From Pantanalinema rosaneae (GTDB lineage Bacteria > Cyanobacteriota > Cyanobacteriia > Leptolyngbyales > Leptolyngbyaceae), in the NCBI RefSeq assembly GCF_050753385.1, contig NZ_JBLZFZ010000032.1:1-64000 (forward strand): 64,000 bases of DNA, given 5' to 3'. Each line of letters starts with the position of its first letter. The first letter of the stretch is position 1. The position numbers were made by a program, and so were the translations under genes. Shown piece by piece: positions 35,751-44,179 of the stretch. Under the pieces are notes generated by a model, which saw only the letters and a list, made by a program, of their open reading frames with translations, made no database searches and was not told the DNA's origin.

Positions 35751-38700
35751 TCAAGTTGTTTGTAGCAGCTGCAAAATCTGTTCAAAGTCAAAGTTTTCTA
35801 GTTTTTCGGTTAGAACGGCGGCAAGGGTGGGATGGGTAGGAGTTAAATCCTCGATCGCCTGCGCCAGCCGTTGATGATCTAGCTGAATCGTAGCTTGCTG
35901 AAGTTGGGTTAGCAATGTGGCAGGTAAGGTTTGCAGGGCTGCGATCGCATCGAAGGAGTCGGCAAAGGAGTTGGCAACCGTAGTTGTTGGCTTAACCCCT
36001 GTGGTTGACTGGGCATTCAGGTACTGTACGCCTAAATGTTCGGCGATTTTTTCTAGTAGCTCAGCCTCCTGAAACGGTTTGCGAACAAAGTCATTACAGC
36101 CCACATTCAGCACTCTGACGCGATCCTCCTCAAACGCACTGGCAGTCAGAGCAATGATTTTGGTCGGCGATCGAGGACTTCTCCTATCTCCCCCATCTTT
36201 CCCATCTCCCCCACTGACCTTTTCCATACCCCGGATCTGCCTGGTTGCCTCGTACCCGTCGATCGCTGGCATTCGCATATCCATCCAGATCAAATGGGGT
36301 TGCCAACGTTGCCATTGGGCGATCGCCTCCTGACCATCGCGGGCTGACTGCACCTCAAAGCCAACGGATTGCAGGAGTTGCACTAACAAGAGGCGATTGG
36401 TTTCGTTATCTTCTACGACGAGAATGCGGTAGGACGGTTGATTGGGGGCTAAACCGATAATGTGACGGGGTAAGATCGGGTGGGTTTTATCGATGGCTTC
36501 TGCCAGTCGGACTGGAATCGTCACGGTAAAGATCGATCCCGTTCCTGGGGTACTATGTACTGTTAATTCACCGCCCAGAAGTTGCACGAACTGACGACTG
36601 ATGGGCAGTCCTAACCCGGTTCCTTCCTGGGAGACATGCCGATGGTGGGATTGAATGAATGGCTCGAATAGATGGTCTAATTCATCGGGATCAATGCCAA
36701 TTCCAGTATCTTCAACCGCAAACTCTAATCTGAGAGTGTTAGTGCTATCTCCTGCCCTGTTCGTTTCCGGGCGGCGGATGTGCAGCACGACCTGACCAGA
36801 GGGGGTAAATTTGATCGCATTTCCGACCAGATTAATCAGAATCTGACGTAATTTGTTTTCGTCTGTCTCAATGTAATGGGGGAGGGTCGGCTCCCGATCG
36901 ACGATGAATTGTATGCCTTTTTCGATCGCCCGAATCTGAAACATCTCCTCTAGCGTGTTTAGCATGGCGTATAGATCGAAGCTTTGGGGAACAAAATAAA
37001 GTCGTCCGGCTTCGATTTTGGACATTTCCAGAATGTCATTAATTAAAGTGAGTAAATGTTGACCACTGCGATTAATAATGCTGAGTTGTTGTCGCTGTTC
37101 CGCCGACAGTGTGAGATCGCGGGAGAGGAGTTGGGCAAATCCAAGAATGGCATTCAAGGGGGTTCGCAGTTCGTGGCTCATGTTTGCCAGGAAGGTACTT
37201 TTGGCTCGGTTCGCTGCTTCTGCCGCTTCCATCGCTTGTCGCAGATCGGTGGTGCGTTCTTCTACCCGACTCTCCAGTTCGGTATTGATTTGCCGTAGTT
37301 CCTGCTCCAGGCGTTTGCGTTCAGTGATGTCCTGGGCGGAACCAATGTATTGAATCACCTGTCCCGTTTCGTCTCGTTTAAACACAGCGATGCGATCGAA
37401 TAGCCAGCGCCAACCACCCTGCCGATGCCGCACCCGATACTCTAACTCAAACACTTGATTGTCCCGGTCATGGGCGATCGCCGTTTGAAAGGTTGCGATC
37501 ACTTGCCGATCTTCGGTATGAATAATTGAGGGAAAGAAACTTGCCCCCATTGCCTGTACCTCTTCTGCCGTGTAGCCTGTCACCGTCAAGACTTCGGGGT
37601 TGGTATAAAGGGTGCGGTGCTGAAGCAAGTCATAGATATAAATGATGTTGGGGGTATTTTCCGCAATGCTTTGAGCAAATTGTTGCGCTTCACTTAAGGC
37701 AAATTCGGCATGTTTGCGATCGGTGATATCGTCATAGCAACCCAGAATCCCAATGACTTCCCCCTCAGTATTGGTTAACGGAATTTTGCTACTGCGGATC
37801 CAAACCTGCCTGCCATTGCGGTTGGTCGTGGGCTCCTCGTAATTTAACTTTGGTGTTCGTGTATGAATCACCTGGACATCATCAGCCCGATAGAGATCTG
37901 CCCAGGTTGCCCAGGGGAGTTCGGAGTCTGTTTTGCCAACAATATCCGCCAGGGTTAAGTGATAGTCGTTGGCAAATGCCGAGTTACAGCCCAAAAATCT
38001 CGACTGACGATCCTTCCAAAACACGCGTTGAGGGATGGCATCTAGCACCAATTTCAACATATTGCGAGATTCTTGTAACTCCTGTTCGGTCTGTTTGCGA
38101 TCGGTAATGTCGCAGACTACGCCAATCAGTTGTTGCTCGGTGACTGAAAGTTCGGAGGGAATGATGCCCCAGACCGCGATCCATCGAAGTTCGCCATTTA
38201 ATCGGTAAATGCGATATTCCAGGTTGTAGGGGGCTCCAGTGGCAAAGGTATGGGCAATCGCCTGCATCACGCGATCGCGATCCTGCGGATGGACAAGTGC
38301 CAGAAAGGCTTCGCGATCGCCAGGAAATGTGCCTGGAACAAAACCAAAGATTTCCTGGGCTCGATCGGACCAGATCAACGTCCCCGTTTGCAGCGTGCAA
38401 CTCCAGGTACCCATTTGCGCCGCATCCAACGCCAATTTGAGTCGCAATCGTTCTGATTGGAGTGCTTCTTCCGCCTGTTTACGCTCCCTAATTTCCCGCA
38501 CTCCGGCAATAAAAACTGAGCGATTGCCCAGGGTGACTGGACGCAGCGAGACTTCTACGTCAAAGATGGAGTGGTCATCAAGTCGTCGTTCTTTCCACTC
38601 AAACCGCATTGTCTCTCCGGCTTGTAAGCGCTGTAGGATGTCGGGCAGGCGGTCGATGGGAACATCAGGGGCAGATATATCGGCGATCGTGGCGGCTAGC

Positions 38701-39494
38701 AGTTGTTCACGGGTAGCCCCCCGCAGTTCCAGGGCGCGATCGTTGGCATCCAAAATTGTGCCATCCATGATGTCATGAATCAGAATCGCATCATAGACAT
38801 TGTTAAAGATGGTGCGTAGATCGCGTTCAGACTGAATTAATTCTTGCGTTCGTTGTTGAACCCGGTGTTCTAGCTCTTCATTCAGTTGTTGCAGGGCACT
38901 TTCAGTCTGTTTGCGTCGGGTATCATTCCGATAAGCTTCGATCGTGCAAATGAAACAGGCATCCCGAATATGTTCAGCCAGTTGCCGGAATTTAGCTTCA
39001 CTCTCCTGCGGAATGGCTTGATTCAGTTGTTGCTGTTGATAACTCTTAGCAGATTGAATGGCTAGGGCGGCGATCGTCGCTTGCTGTTGGGTCACTTGTT
39101 GCTGCAAACGATGCTGTTTGATCAGGCTGCGAACGGTGCGACGGAGTAATTCTGGACTCAGATCAGGCTTAACCAGATAGTCTGCGGCTCCCCATTGCAG
39201 CGCCTGATGAACCAGACTGCGATCGTTCTGGGCGATTAATAGCAGAATCGGAATGGAGGAGTGCTGATGCAACTGACTGATCAGGTCGGACGCAGCGCGA
39301 TCGGGTAAGTCAGAGTCCAGCACAATCACGTCGGGCTGGTGGCATTGTCCTAGCTGCAACCCAGCAACTCCCGTAGCCGCCTCGATAATGGCATAGGAGT
39401 AGAGCTCGTCGGGTTCTAGACAACGGCGTAAAAAGGCTCTATCTGCTGTAGAGCTATTGATCAGCAAAATAGTGCAACAATTTTCTGCCATCAC
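35751..39494 (-). CDS. Soluble hybrid sensor kinase, REC-PAS-HisKA-HATPase-REC
   Basis: A 1247-residue cytoplasmic hybrid kinase. The N-terminal REC (about 7-130) keeps Asp in IVLDSDLPD and Lys in YLVKPD. At about 165-200 a PAS unit seems collapsed: a normal opening, KFRQLAEHIRDACFIC, runs directly into a PAC-like end, RNDTRRKQTE. Four full PAS/PAC units follow (ends near 345, 470, 600, 735), then a coiled coil. HisKA has NMSHELRTPLNAILGF (His near 774); HATPase has NLVGNAIKFTPSG and GTGLGLPISRQFVQLLGG. A second REC has LIWMDMRMPAIDGYEA, and its loop carries a short Gly/Asp/Lys/Arg/Ser insertion where the sister kinase has the 9-bp minisatellite. It lies 125 bp downstream of hoxW on the same strand. 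Confidence 0.9.
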   Translation of the reverse strand: MMAENCCTILLINSSTADRAFLRRCLEPDELYSYAIIEAATGVAGLQLGQCHQPDVIVLDSDLPDRAASDLISQLHQHSSIPILLLIAQNDRSLVHQALQWGAADYLVKPDLSPELLRRTVRSLIKQHRLQQQVTQQQATIAALAIQSAKSYQQQQLNQAIPQESEAKFRQLAEHIRDACFICTIEAYRNDTRRKQTESALQQLNEELEHRVQQRTQELIQSERDLRTIFNNVYDAILIHDIMDGTILDANDRALELRGATREQLLAATIADISAPDVPIDRLPDILQRLQAGETMRFEWKERRLDDHSIFDVEVSLRPVTLGNRSVFIAGVREIRERKQAEEALQSERLRLKLALDAAQMGTWSCTLQTGTLIWSDRAQEIFGFVPGTFPGDREAFLALVHPQDRDRVMQAIAHTFATGAPYNLEYRIYRLNGELRWIAVWGIIPSELSVTEQQLIGVVCDITDRKQTEQELQESRNMLKLVLDAIPQRVFWKDRQSRFLGCNSAFANDYHLTLADIVGKTDSELPWATWADLYRADDVQVIHTRTPKLNYEEPTTNRNGRQVWIRSSKIPLTNTEGEVIGILGCYDDITDRKHAEFALSEAQQFAQSIAENTPNIIYIYDLLQHRTLYTNPEVLTVTGYTAEEVQAMGASFFPSIIHTEDRQVIATFQTAIAHDRDNQVFELEYRVRHRQGGWRWLFDRIAVFKRDETGQVIQYIGSAQDITERKRLEQELRQINTELESRVEERTTDLRQAMEAAEAANRAKSTFLANMSHELRTPLNAILGFAQLLSRDLTLSAEQRQQLSIINRSGQHLLTLINDILEMSKIEAGRLYFVPQSFDLYAMLNTLEEMFQIRAIEKGIQFIVDREPTLPHYIETDENKLRQILINLVGNAIKFTPSGQVVLHIRRPETNRAGDSTNTLRLEFAVEDTGIGIDPDELDHLFEPFIQSHHRHVSQEGTGLGLPISRQFVQLLGGELTVHSTPGTGSIFTVTIPVRLAEAIDKTHPILPRHIIGLAPNQPSYRILVVEDNETNRLLLVQLLQSVGFEVQSARDGQEAIAQWQRWQPHLIWMDMRMPAIDGYEATRQIRGMEKVSGGDGKDGGDRRSPRSPTKIIALTASAFEEDRVRVLNVGCNDFVRKPFQEAELLEKIAEHLGVQYLNAQSTTGVKPTTTVANSFADSFDAIAALQTLPATLLTQLQQATIQLDHQRLAQAIEDLTPTHPTLAAVLTEKLENFDFEQILQLLQTT

Positions 39495-39619
39495 TCCAGT
39501 TCAAGCTAATTGAGGTAGATTGCTCTCCTCCTAATTCAGCCACTAATCTTAATGTTATTTTGCAATAAAAATGTGGCATTGTTGTGAAGCCAGGTTAAAG
39601 CTCTGTTAATCACAGATTT

Positions 39620-40099
39620 TCAGGGATGCTTCCAGGCTTCAGGGAGCCAGACCAATTGATTAATTTTGGCTAAGGCCAGGGCAATGCTGGCTTGGGTGGT
39701 AGGAGAGAAAGATTCACCAAAACTGAAATTAATGGCAGGAACTAAGAGTTGATAGGCGATCGGGGTAGTTTTGTAAAGGGCGTAGGTCAGCGATAGCAGC
39801 GATCGGGGATTGGCGTAATGACCAGTAAAGGTGTCTGTGTAAGTTGGTTCGAGCAATTCTAGTTCGATATTGGCAGTGGCAGCGAGAGGTTGTGCTACGG
39901 CATCGACAAAAATGACGAATTGGGTCTGGGCGATCGGTTCCGCTAGATCGGGCGTGAGTTGATGCAGGGCGAGAGCCTGAACATGGGCAAGCTGCCAGGT
40001 GGCAACGGTTTCGGCGATTAAATAACCTGCCCCATCGTCAGATCGCAGGGTATTCCCATAACCAATCACTAAACAAGGAGGAGTAGAAGATGTTAGCAA
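39620..40099 (-). CDS. hoxW: Hydrogenase maturation endopeptidase HoxW
   Basis: HoxW is the specific protease that removes the C-terminal extension of HoxH once nickel is in place. The 159-residue protein has the M52/HycI-type signature CLVIGYGNTLRSDDGAGYLI (nickel-probing Asp in the SDDG turn), then ALHQLTPDLAEPIAQ and FVIFVDAVAQ, and the expected length. The start codon appears to be TTG at 40099, overlapping the phosphatase stop by seven bases, so it is translationally coupled; a GTG at 40069, just before IGYGN, is a shorter alternative. It ends the hox operon. The substrate is encoded four genes upstream. Confidence 0.93.
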   Translation of the reverse strand: MLTSSTPPCLVIGYGNTLRSDDGAGYLIAETVATWQLAHVQALALHQLTPDLAEPIAQTQFVIFVDAVAQPLAATANIELELLEPTYTDTFTGHYANPRSLLSLTYALYKTTPIAYQLLVPAINFSFGESFSPTTQASIALALAKINQLVWLPEAWKHP

Positions 40100-41271
40100 T
40101 ATTCGATCGTCACCTCCCGTTGTTTACTTTTTAAAAAGTGGACTAATTCTTCAATCAAATTGCGGCGAATCGAGATATTTTTGGGTAATAGGGGATTTTG
40201 ATAGAATTCATTAATACTTTGCCCAACCATAAATACAATAGAGTCTGCTTGCAGGATTTCTCTAGCTAACAAGTAAGCACCATTATGATCAAACCGCAAG
40301 CGGCTGAAATCACCATCACAATTTTTAATGTACTCGGTTGCTTTAGAAATGGTCAGGATGCCTTCGGTGACTAAATCGACATAACTGAGGGAACCGATCG
40401 GAGGTAGGTCTTTCCGAATCGTAGACAAATCCATTTCGATCGTTTCGCCTAAGTAATTAGCAACGATATTTCCCGTTGTGCCGCCACAAATGACTTTTCG
40501 ACCCTTGAAGTCCAGAAGCTTCTCAATATAAACCTCATCCTGCTCTCGATCTAAAGGAGGTCCAGTAAAAATAATTAAGGAATGGCGTTTTCTAACATAA
40601 ATTCCGGTAAAGGTGGCATCATCTCCAATTTCACCTTGATATAAGGAATGGGTCTTTTTCAATACTTCTCGCACAATGCTTCTTGCTGTATGCGATCGTT
40701 GTTCTAAAACCTCTTCAACATAATCCGCGATTTGTTCCCAACCCCACCCAAAATTGAGGGTGACACCCATACCAGCATACAACACACCATCGCTCACTGC
40801 TCCCAAAAAATCGCCGCGTTCTAAATAGCCTTCTGCGATCGAAATCTTTCGTTCTAAAATTGTTTCTGTTTGAGTGGCTAACTTGATCACTTTACCGCGA
40901 TGGAAGTAAAGCGGTGGGGGATTATCGAAATTAATCACTGTGAAGTGGTTAGTTTCACAATCGACCTGCATAATCGTGAATGTCGAATAGGCAATTTTCC
41001 TGACTTTACAGATGGGTAGGGTGGCAATAACGGTTTTCAGAACCTCCTCTAATGGCAGATCGGCATCCAACATCGTAATCAAAATTTCTGTGGTTAGGGT
41101 TGCCAGAATGCTGGCTTTGACCCCACTGCCTAAGCCATCGGAAAGCACGATCGTTACTTTTTTATCGGTCTTCCGATATTTAACTTGATCGCCACATAAT
41201 TCTTCGCCTTTTTTATTCAGGCTGTCGTTATAAATATCTAAAAAATTATCAACTGTGATAGGGCAATACAT
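40093..41271 (-). CDS. SpoIIE-family phosphatase of the hydrogenase-associated type
   Basis: A 392-residue PPM/SpoIIE-type serine phosphatase. Metal-binding acidic residues are visible in ELCGD (Asp28), LSDGLGSGVKAS (Asp45), GAVSDGVLYAG and EIGDDATFTGIYV. The C-terminal third (KVICGGTTGNIVANYLG, LPPIGSLSYVDLVTEGILTI, ADSIVFMVGQSINEFYQNP) matches my recollection of the phosphatase encoded beside [FeFe] hydrogenases in clostridia and other Firmicutes, not the partner-switching phosphatases of cyanobacteria. It begins eight bases after the PAS gene and overlaps hoxW by seven, so it is part of the hox operon. Its substrate is unknown; no anti-sigma factor or antagonist gene is nearby. It probably reports hydrogenase or redox state. 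The family call is strong; the role is inferred. Confidence 0.9.
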   Translation of the reverse strand: MYCPITVDNFLDIYNDSLNKKGEELCGDQVKYRKTDKKVTIVLSDGLGSGVKASILATLTTEILITMLDADLPLEEVLKTVIATLPICKVRKIAYSTFTIMQVDCETNHFTVINFDNPPPLYFHRGKVIKLATQTETILERKISIAEGYLERGDFLGAVSDGVLYAGMGVTLNFGWGWEQIADYVEEVLEQRSHTARSIVREVLKKTHSLYQGEIGDDATFTGIYVRKRHSLIIFTGPPLDREQDEVYIEKLLDFKGRKVICGGTTGNIVANYLGETIEMDLSTIRKDLPPIGSLSYVDLVTEGILTISKATEYIKNCDGDFSRLRFDHNGAYLLAREILQADSIVFMVGQSINEFYQNPLLPKNISIRRNLIEELVHFLKSKQREVTIEYC

Positions 41272-41279
41272 GGAAGGGA

Positions 41280-41786
41280 TTACAGGGTATTCTGTTCCAG
41301 TAAATGAATGATTCTTAACAAACTCACTTTTGTTTCAGCCGTTGTTTCCCCTAATAAACCGGCAATCTCCTGCACGACTTTCATCTGATTGTCAACGACT
41401 TCATTGACTTTTTTTACCGTTTCACGTTTGAGTTGTTCTAATTCCTGTTTGCGCTCTAATTCATGGCTAATATCTACCATGATCGCAGCGATTAGCCCTT
41501 CGTCCTCGATCGAGAAAATCACTTGATTCACATACAAATGATATTGGGGATATTCCCGTAGCTGGCTGCGGAGCACCTGATTTTGCTGCCATGCTTTGTT
41601 AAAGTCTTCGACATTGCCGAGGAGAGTTTCGGCAGGTTGACCAATCACATCGTCCTGCTGCACCTGAAACATGCGACAAAACGCTGGATTGACTAGCTTA
41701 ATGTAGAGATCCGGATCAACGACAATTAAGCCATTGGGATCATAATCCCATAACAGTTTCCAGAGATGGTGTTGCTCATTCGTCAT
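41280..41786 (-). CDS. PAS-domain protein of the hydrogenase-associated sensor type
   Basis: A 168-residue soluble protein: a single PAS domain (about 10-110: PNGLIVVDPDLYIKLVNPAF, DDVIGQPAETLLGN, a PAC-like IMVDISHELERKQELEQ) and a helical tail. The tail holds VVDNQMKVVQEIAGLLGE followed by TTAETKVSLLRII, which I recall as a hallmark of PAS proteins encoded with [FeFe] hydrogenase clusters in Firmicutes. No kinase domain is present, so it must act on a partner, most likely the SpoIIE phosphatase encoded eight bases downstream. ATG 41786 is preferred; an upstream in-frame codon would overlap the ferredoxin gene by 47 bp. The ferredoxin stop lies ten bases before it. Confidence 0.88.
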   Translation of the reverse strand: MTNEQHHLWKLLWDYDPNGLIVVDPDLYIKLVNPAFCRMFQVQQDDVIGQPAETLLGNVEDFNKAWQQNQVLRSQLREYPQYHLYVNQVIFSIEDEGLIAAIMVDISHELERKQELEQLKRETVKKVNEVVDNQMKVVQEIAGLLGETTAETKVSLLRIIHLLEQNTL

Positions 41787-41796
41787 TGCTACTGGC

Positions 41797-42066
41797 TCAT
41801 ACACACTCAACGGTCTGGATGGCAGGCAGAATCTCTTGCACAAACTTTTCTTCGATGTTCTGGGGACTAATATTCATAAAGTGTTGATCCCGGAATTTCA
41901 TTGTAATGCCGTGGCTACAAGTTTCCAGGCAAAATGAACCTTTTAAGGTAATGGTTTCTTCCAGTTGATAGTCCTGAATCAGGGCTTGTAAGCGGGGTAA
42001 TACTTCATAAACTCCCAGTTGGTGGCAGGCTGACCCCATACAGAGAAATAAGTTTTCTTTTGCCAT
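41797..42066 (-). CDS. Thioredoxin-like [2Fe-2S] ferredoxin
   Basis: An 89-residue thioredoxin-fold ferredoxin. The four ligands fit the NuoE/HoxE pattern: C9-x4-C14 in LCMGSACHQLG and C46-x3-C50 in SFCLETCSHG. It is a stand-alone protein, much shorter than HoxE, and resembles the small ferredoxin encoded in Firmicute hydrogenase operons next to PAS and SpoIIE genes. It could carry electrons from or to the Hox complex or serve as the redox input of the PAS/SpoIIE pair. ATG 42066 has AGGAG upstream. It begins 70 bp after the hoxH stop, separated by a strong 11-bp hairpin. Confidence 0.92.
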   Translation of the reverse strand: MAKENLFLCMGSACHQLGVYEVLPRLQALIQDYQLEETITLKGSFCLETCSHGITMKFRDQHFMNISPQNIEEKFVQEILPAIQTVECV

Positions 42067-42092
42067 TAGGGGGGCTCCTTAGTAAAAGTATT

Positions 42093-42127
42093 GTGGGAGT
42101 ATCACTAGAGCTTAGAGATACTCCCAC
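42093..42127 (-). terminator. Strong inverted repeat between hoxH and the ferredoxin gene
   Basis: GTGGGAGTATC (42093-42103) and GATACTCCCAC (42117-42127) pair perfectly over 11 bases with a 13-base loop. In the minus-strand transcript it lies ten bases after the hoxH stop and is followed by AATACTTTTAC, which has only a weak U run. It is likely a partial terminator, processing site or 3'-end stabiliser that sets hoxEFUYH above the sensor genes in abundance. Confidence 0.75.
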
Positions 42128-42136
42128 ACCTTAGCG

Positions 42137-43564
42137 TTAGTTACGGTAGACTTCATCGACTACATTGCCATCAGCAGCGACCAGTTGTAAATGTAATGGC
42201 ATTTGTCCCGCCGCATGGGTTGAGCAGGATAAGCAAGGATCAAAACAGCGAATCCCTGCTTCTACCCGATTTAACAACCCCTCGGGAATCTCTTGATTGT
42301 GAATATATTGCTTGGCAATTTGTGCCACGGTTTTATTCATTGCCAGGTTATTTTGTCCTGTGGCAATGATCAAATTCACCTTTTTCAAGAGTCCATTTTC
42401 ATCGACTTGATAGTGATGAAATAATGTGCCACGCGGCGCTTCACTTACACCAACACCTTCTAATTGATTCACTCCTCCATGAGCGCGAACTCGTTCCGAC
42501 ACAATATCGGGGTCATCCATGAGTTGTTGAATTTTTTCTAGCGATGCCAGAATCTCAATTAACCGCGCATAGTGATACAAAAACGATGAGGTCGGTACAC
42601 CTTTTGCTCGATCGCGTAATTCGTGTAACTCACGATCGGCGGCGGCTGTCCCAATATGGCTACAGACATTCAATCGGGCTAATGGTCCCACTCGGTAAAT
42701 CCCATTGGGATAGCCATAGGGCTTGTAATAGGGGAATTTCAGATACGACCAGGGTTCAACCGCTTCGCCTAAAAAGTTATGGTAGTCATCCTCACTCAGG
42801 TTGTCGGCTACGATATTGCCCTGGCTGTCGGTAAAGCGGAGATGACCGCCGTAATGCTCCCATTCGCCATCCTTACCGACTAAGCCCATGAATAGCGAGG
42901 GAAATTCCCCAAAGATGCCAATCTCGTCTTTTAGATCGCCATCCAGCATGGTTTTGAACAACCCGATCGCTAAATTAATCGTGTCGAAGGATTCCGGTAA
43001 GCGATCGCGAATCCATTGTCTGCCTTCTTCGGAGAGGGGCGATCGCACCCCACCGGGCACTGCCCAGGCAGCGTGAATCTTCCGGGCACCTAAGAGTTCA
43101 ATCACGGTCTGACCAAATTGGCGCAGCCGGATACCGGCTCTAGCTAAATCGGGGTTAGCGGCGATTAACCCAAACACATTGCGTTTTGCCGGATCGCTAT
43201 CCCAACCCAGGAGGAAGTCGGGACTACTGAGGTGGAAGAATGACAGGGCATGGGATTGGGTAATTTGCCCTAAGTTCATTAAGCGGCGGAGTTTCTCGGC
43301 GGCGGGGGGAATCTTCACTGCCAGAATTTTATCCCCAGTTTTGGCGGCGGCTAACAGGTGGCTGACGGGACAGATGCCACAGATGCGGGCGGTAATCCCT
43401 GCCATTTCGGTAAAGGGTCTGCCTTCACAAAATTTCTCAAAGCCCCGGTATTCCACCACATGGAACCGGGCATCGTCTACTTCACCTGCATCATTGAGAA
43501 AAATCGAAATTTTGGCATGTCCCTCAATACGGGTGACAGGATCAATGACAACGGTTTTGGACAT
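42137..43564 (-). CDS. hoxH: NiFe hydrogenase large subunit HoxH
   Basis: HoxH is the catalytic subunit of the bidirectional NAD(P)-linked hydrogenase (H2 to 2H+ and 2e-). The 475-residue precursor has the N-terminal nickel motif RICGICPVSH and the C-terminal DPCLSCSTH. It ends in a 25-residue tail after that His, starting AAGQMPLH, which HoxW must remove. Other family parts include VVIDPVTRIEGHAKI and EAPRGTLFHHYQVDENG. It starts 66 bp after hoxY; the palindrome TAATCGCGATTA spans the hoxY stop. The start ATG 43564 has AAGGA upstream. All four nickel cysteines are intact, so the enzyme should be active. Confidence 0.97.
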   Translation of the reverse strand: MSKTVVIDPVTRIEGHAKISIFLNDAGEVDDARFHVVEYRGFEKFCEGRPFTEMAGITARICGICPVSHLLAAAKTGDKILAVKIPPAAEKLRRLMNLGQITQSHALSFFHLSSPDFLLGWDSDPAKRNVFGLIAANPDLARAGIRLRQFGQTVIELLGARKIHAAWAVPGGVRSPLSEEGRQWIRDRLPESFDTINLAIGLFKTMLDGDLKDEIGIFGEFPSLFMGLVGKDGEWEHYGGHLRFTDSQGNIVADNLSEDDYHNFLGEAVEPWSYLKFPYYKPYGYPNGIYRVGPLARLNVCSHIGTAAADRELHELRDRAKGVPTSSFLYHYARLIEILASLEKIQQLMDDPDIVSERVRAHGGVNQLEGVGVSEAPRGTLFHHYQVDENGLLKKVNLIIATGQNNLAMNKTVAQIAKQYIHNQEIPEGLLNRVEAGIRCFDPCLSCSTHAAGQMPLHLQLVAADGNVVDEVYRN

Positions 43565-43630
43565 AGGTTTGTTCCTTCTCTAGGCAATTAGTTCAGACGC
43601 GATTGAGCCTGCGATCGTCACTAATCGCGA

Positions 43631-44179
43631 TTAGCCAAATTTGATCATTTCTCGCCCCACCATTTGCGGTTGCTCACCTTTCAACAGTGGCTCGATCGTG
43701 GCTTTGATGCGATCGGCAGGGGGAGGACATCCCGGCATAAAGATGTCTACCGTGACCACTTCATGCACCGGTAATACGCGATCGAGCAATTCCGGCACAA
43801 TGCCCGGTTCATGGGGAAGTTGTGGCGTACAATCGCCCAGTTCAATATAGGAGCGCTTTAACACGACATCTGCACTGCCTAACATATTCCGCATCGCTGG
43901 CACATTCGCCGTGACGGCACAATCGCCAAAGGAAATTAGAATTTTGGTATTTTGTCGCACTTTTCGCGCTAATTCTAGGTTTTCTTCATTAGCGATCGCC
44001 CCTTCCACTAAACAAACATCGACATTCTCTGGGTAATCTTTCAGATCACAACCGACGGGACTGTAGACGACATCCACATGCTGCGCCAATTCAATTAGCC
44101 ATTCATCTAGATCGAGGAACGACATGTGACAACCGGAACAACCCGCCAGCCAAACGGTGGCAAATCTTATCTTGTCCAT
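43631..44179 (-). CDS. hoxY: NiFe hydrogenase small subunit HoxY
   Basis: HoxY carries the proximal Fe-S cluster next to the NiFe site. The 182-residue protein is of the short cytoplasmic kind without a Tat signal. Cluster ligands are visible in WLAGCSGCHMSFLDLDEW, SFGDCAVTANVP, the LGDCTPQLP segment and FMPGCPPPADRI. It overlaps hoxU by 13 bases, so the two are translationally coupled. The start ATG 44179 is preceded by GGGAG within the hoxU coding sequence. The sequence fits group 3d cyanobacterial hydrogenases. Confidence 0.96.
   Translation of the reverse strand: MDKIRFATVWLAGCSGCHMSFLDLDEWLIELAQHVDVVYSPVGCDLKDYPENVDVCLVEGAIANEENLELARKVRQNTKILISFGDCAVTANVPAMRNMLGSADVVLKRSYIELGDCTPQLPHEPGIVPELLDRVLPVHEVVTVDIFMPGCPPPADRIKATIEPLLKGEQPQMVGREMIKFG

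Noticed and set aside
40093..42066. The ferredoxin/PAS/SpoIIE genes as a sign of an [FeFe] hydrogenase
   Set aside because: No HydA with an H-cluster motif, and no HydE, HydF or HydG, is present in the window; the hydrogenase here is NiFe.
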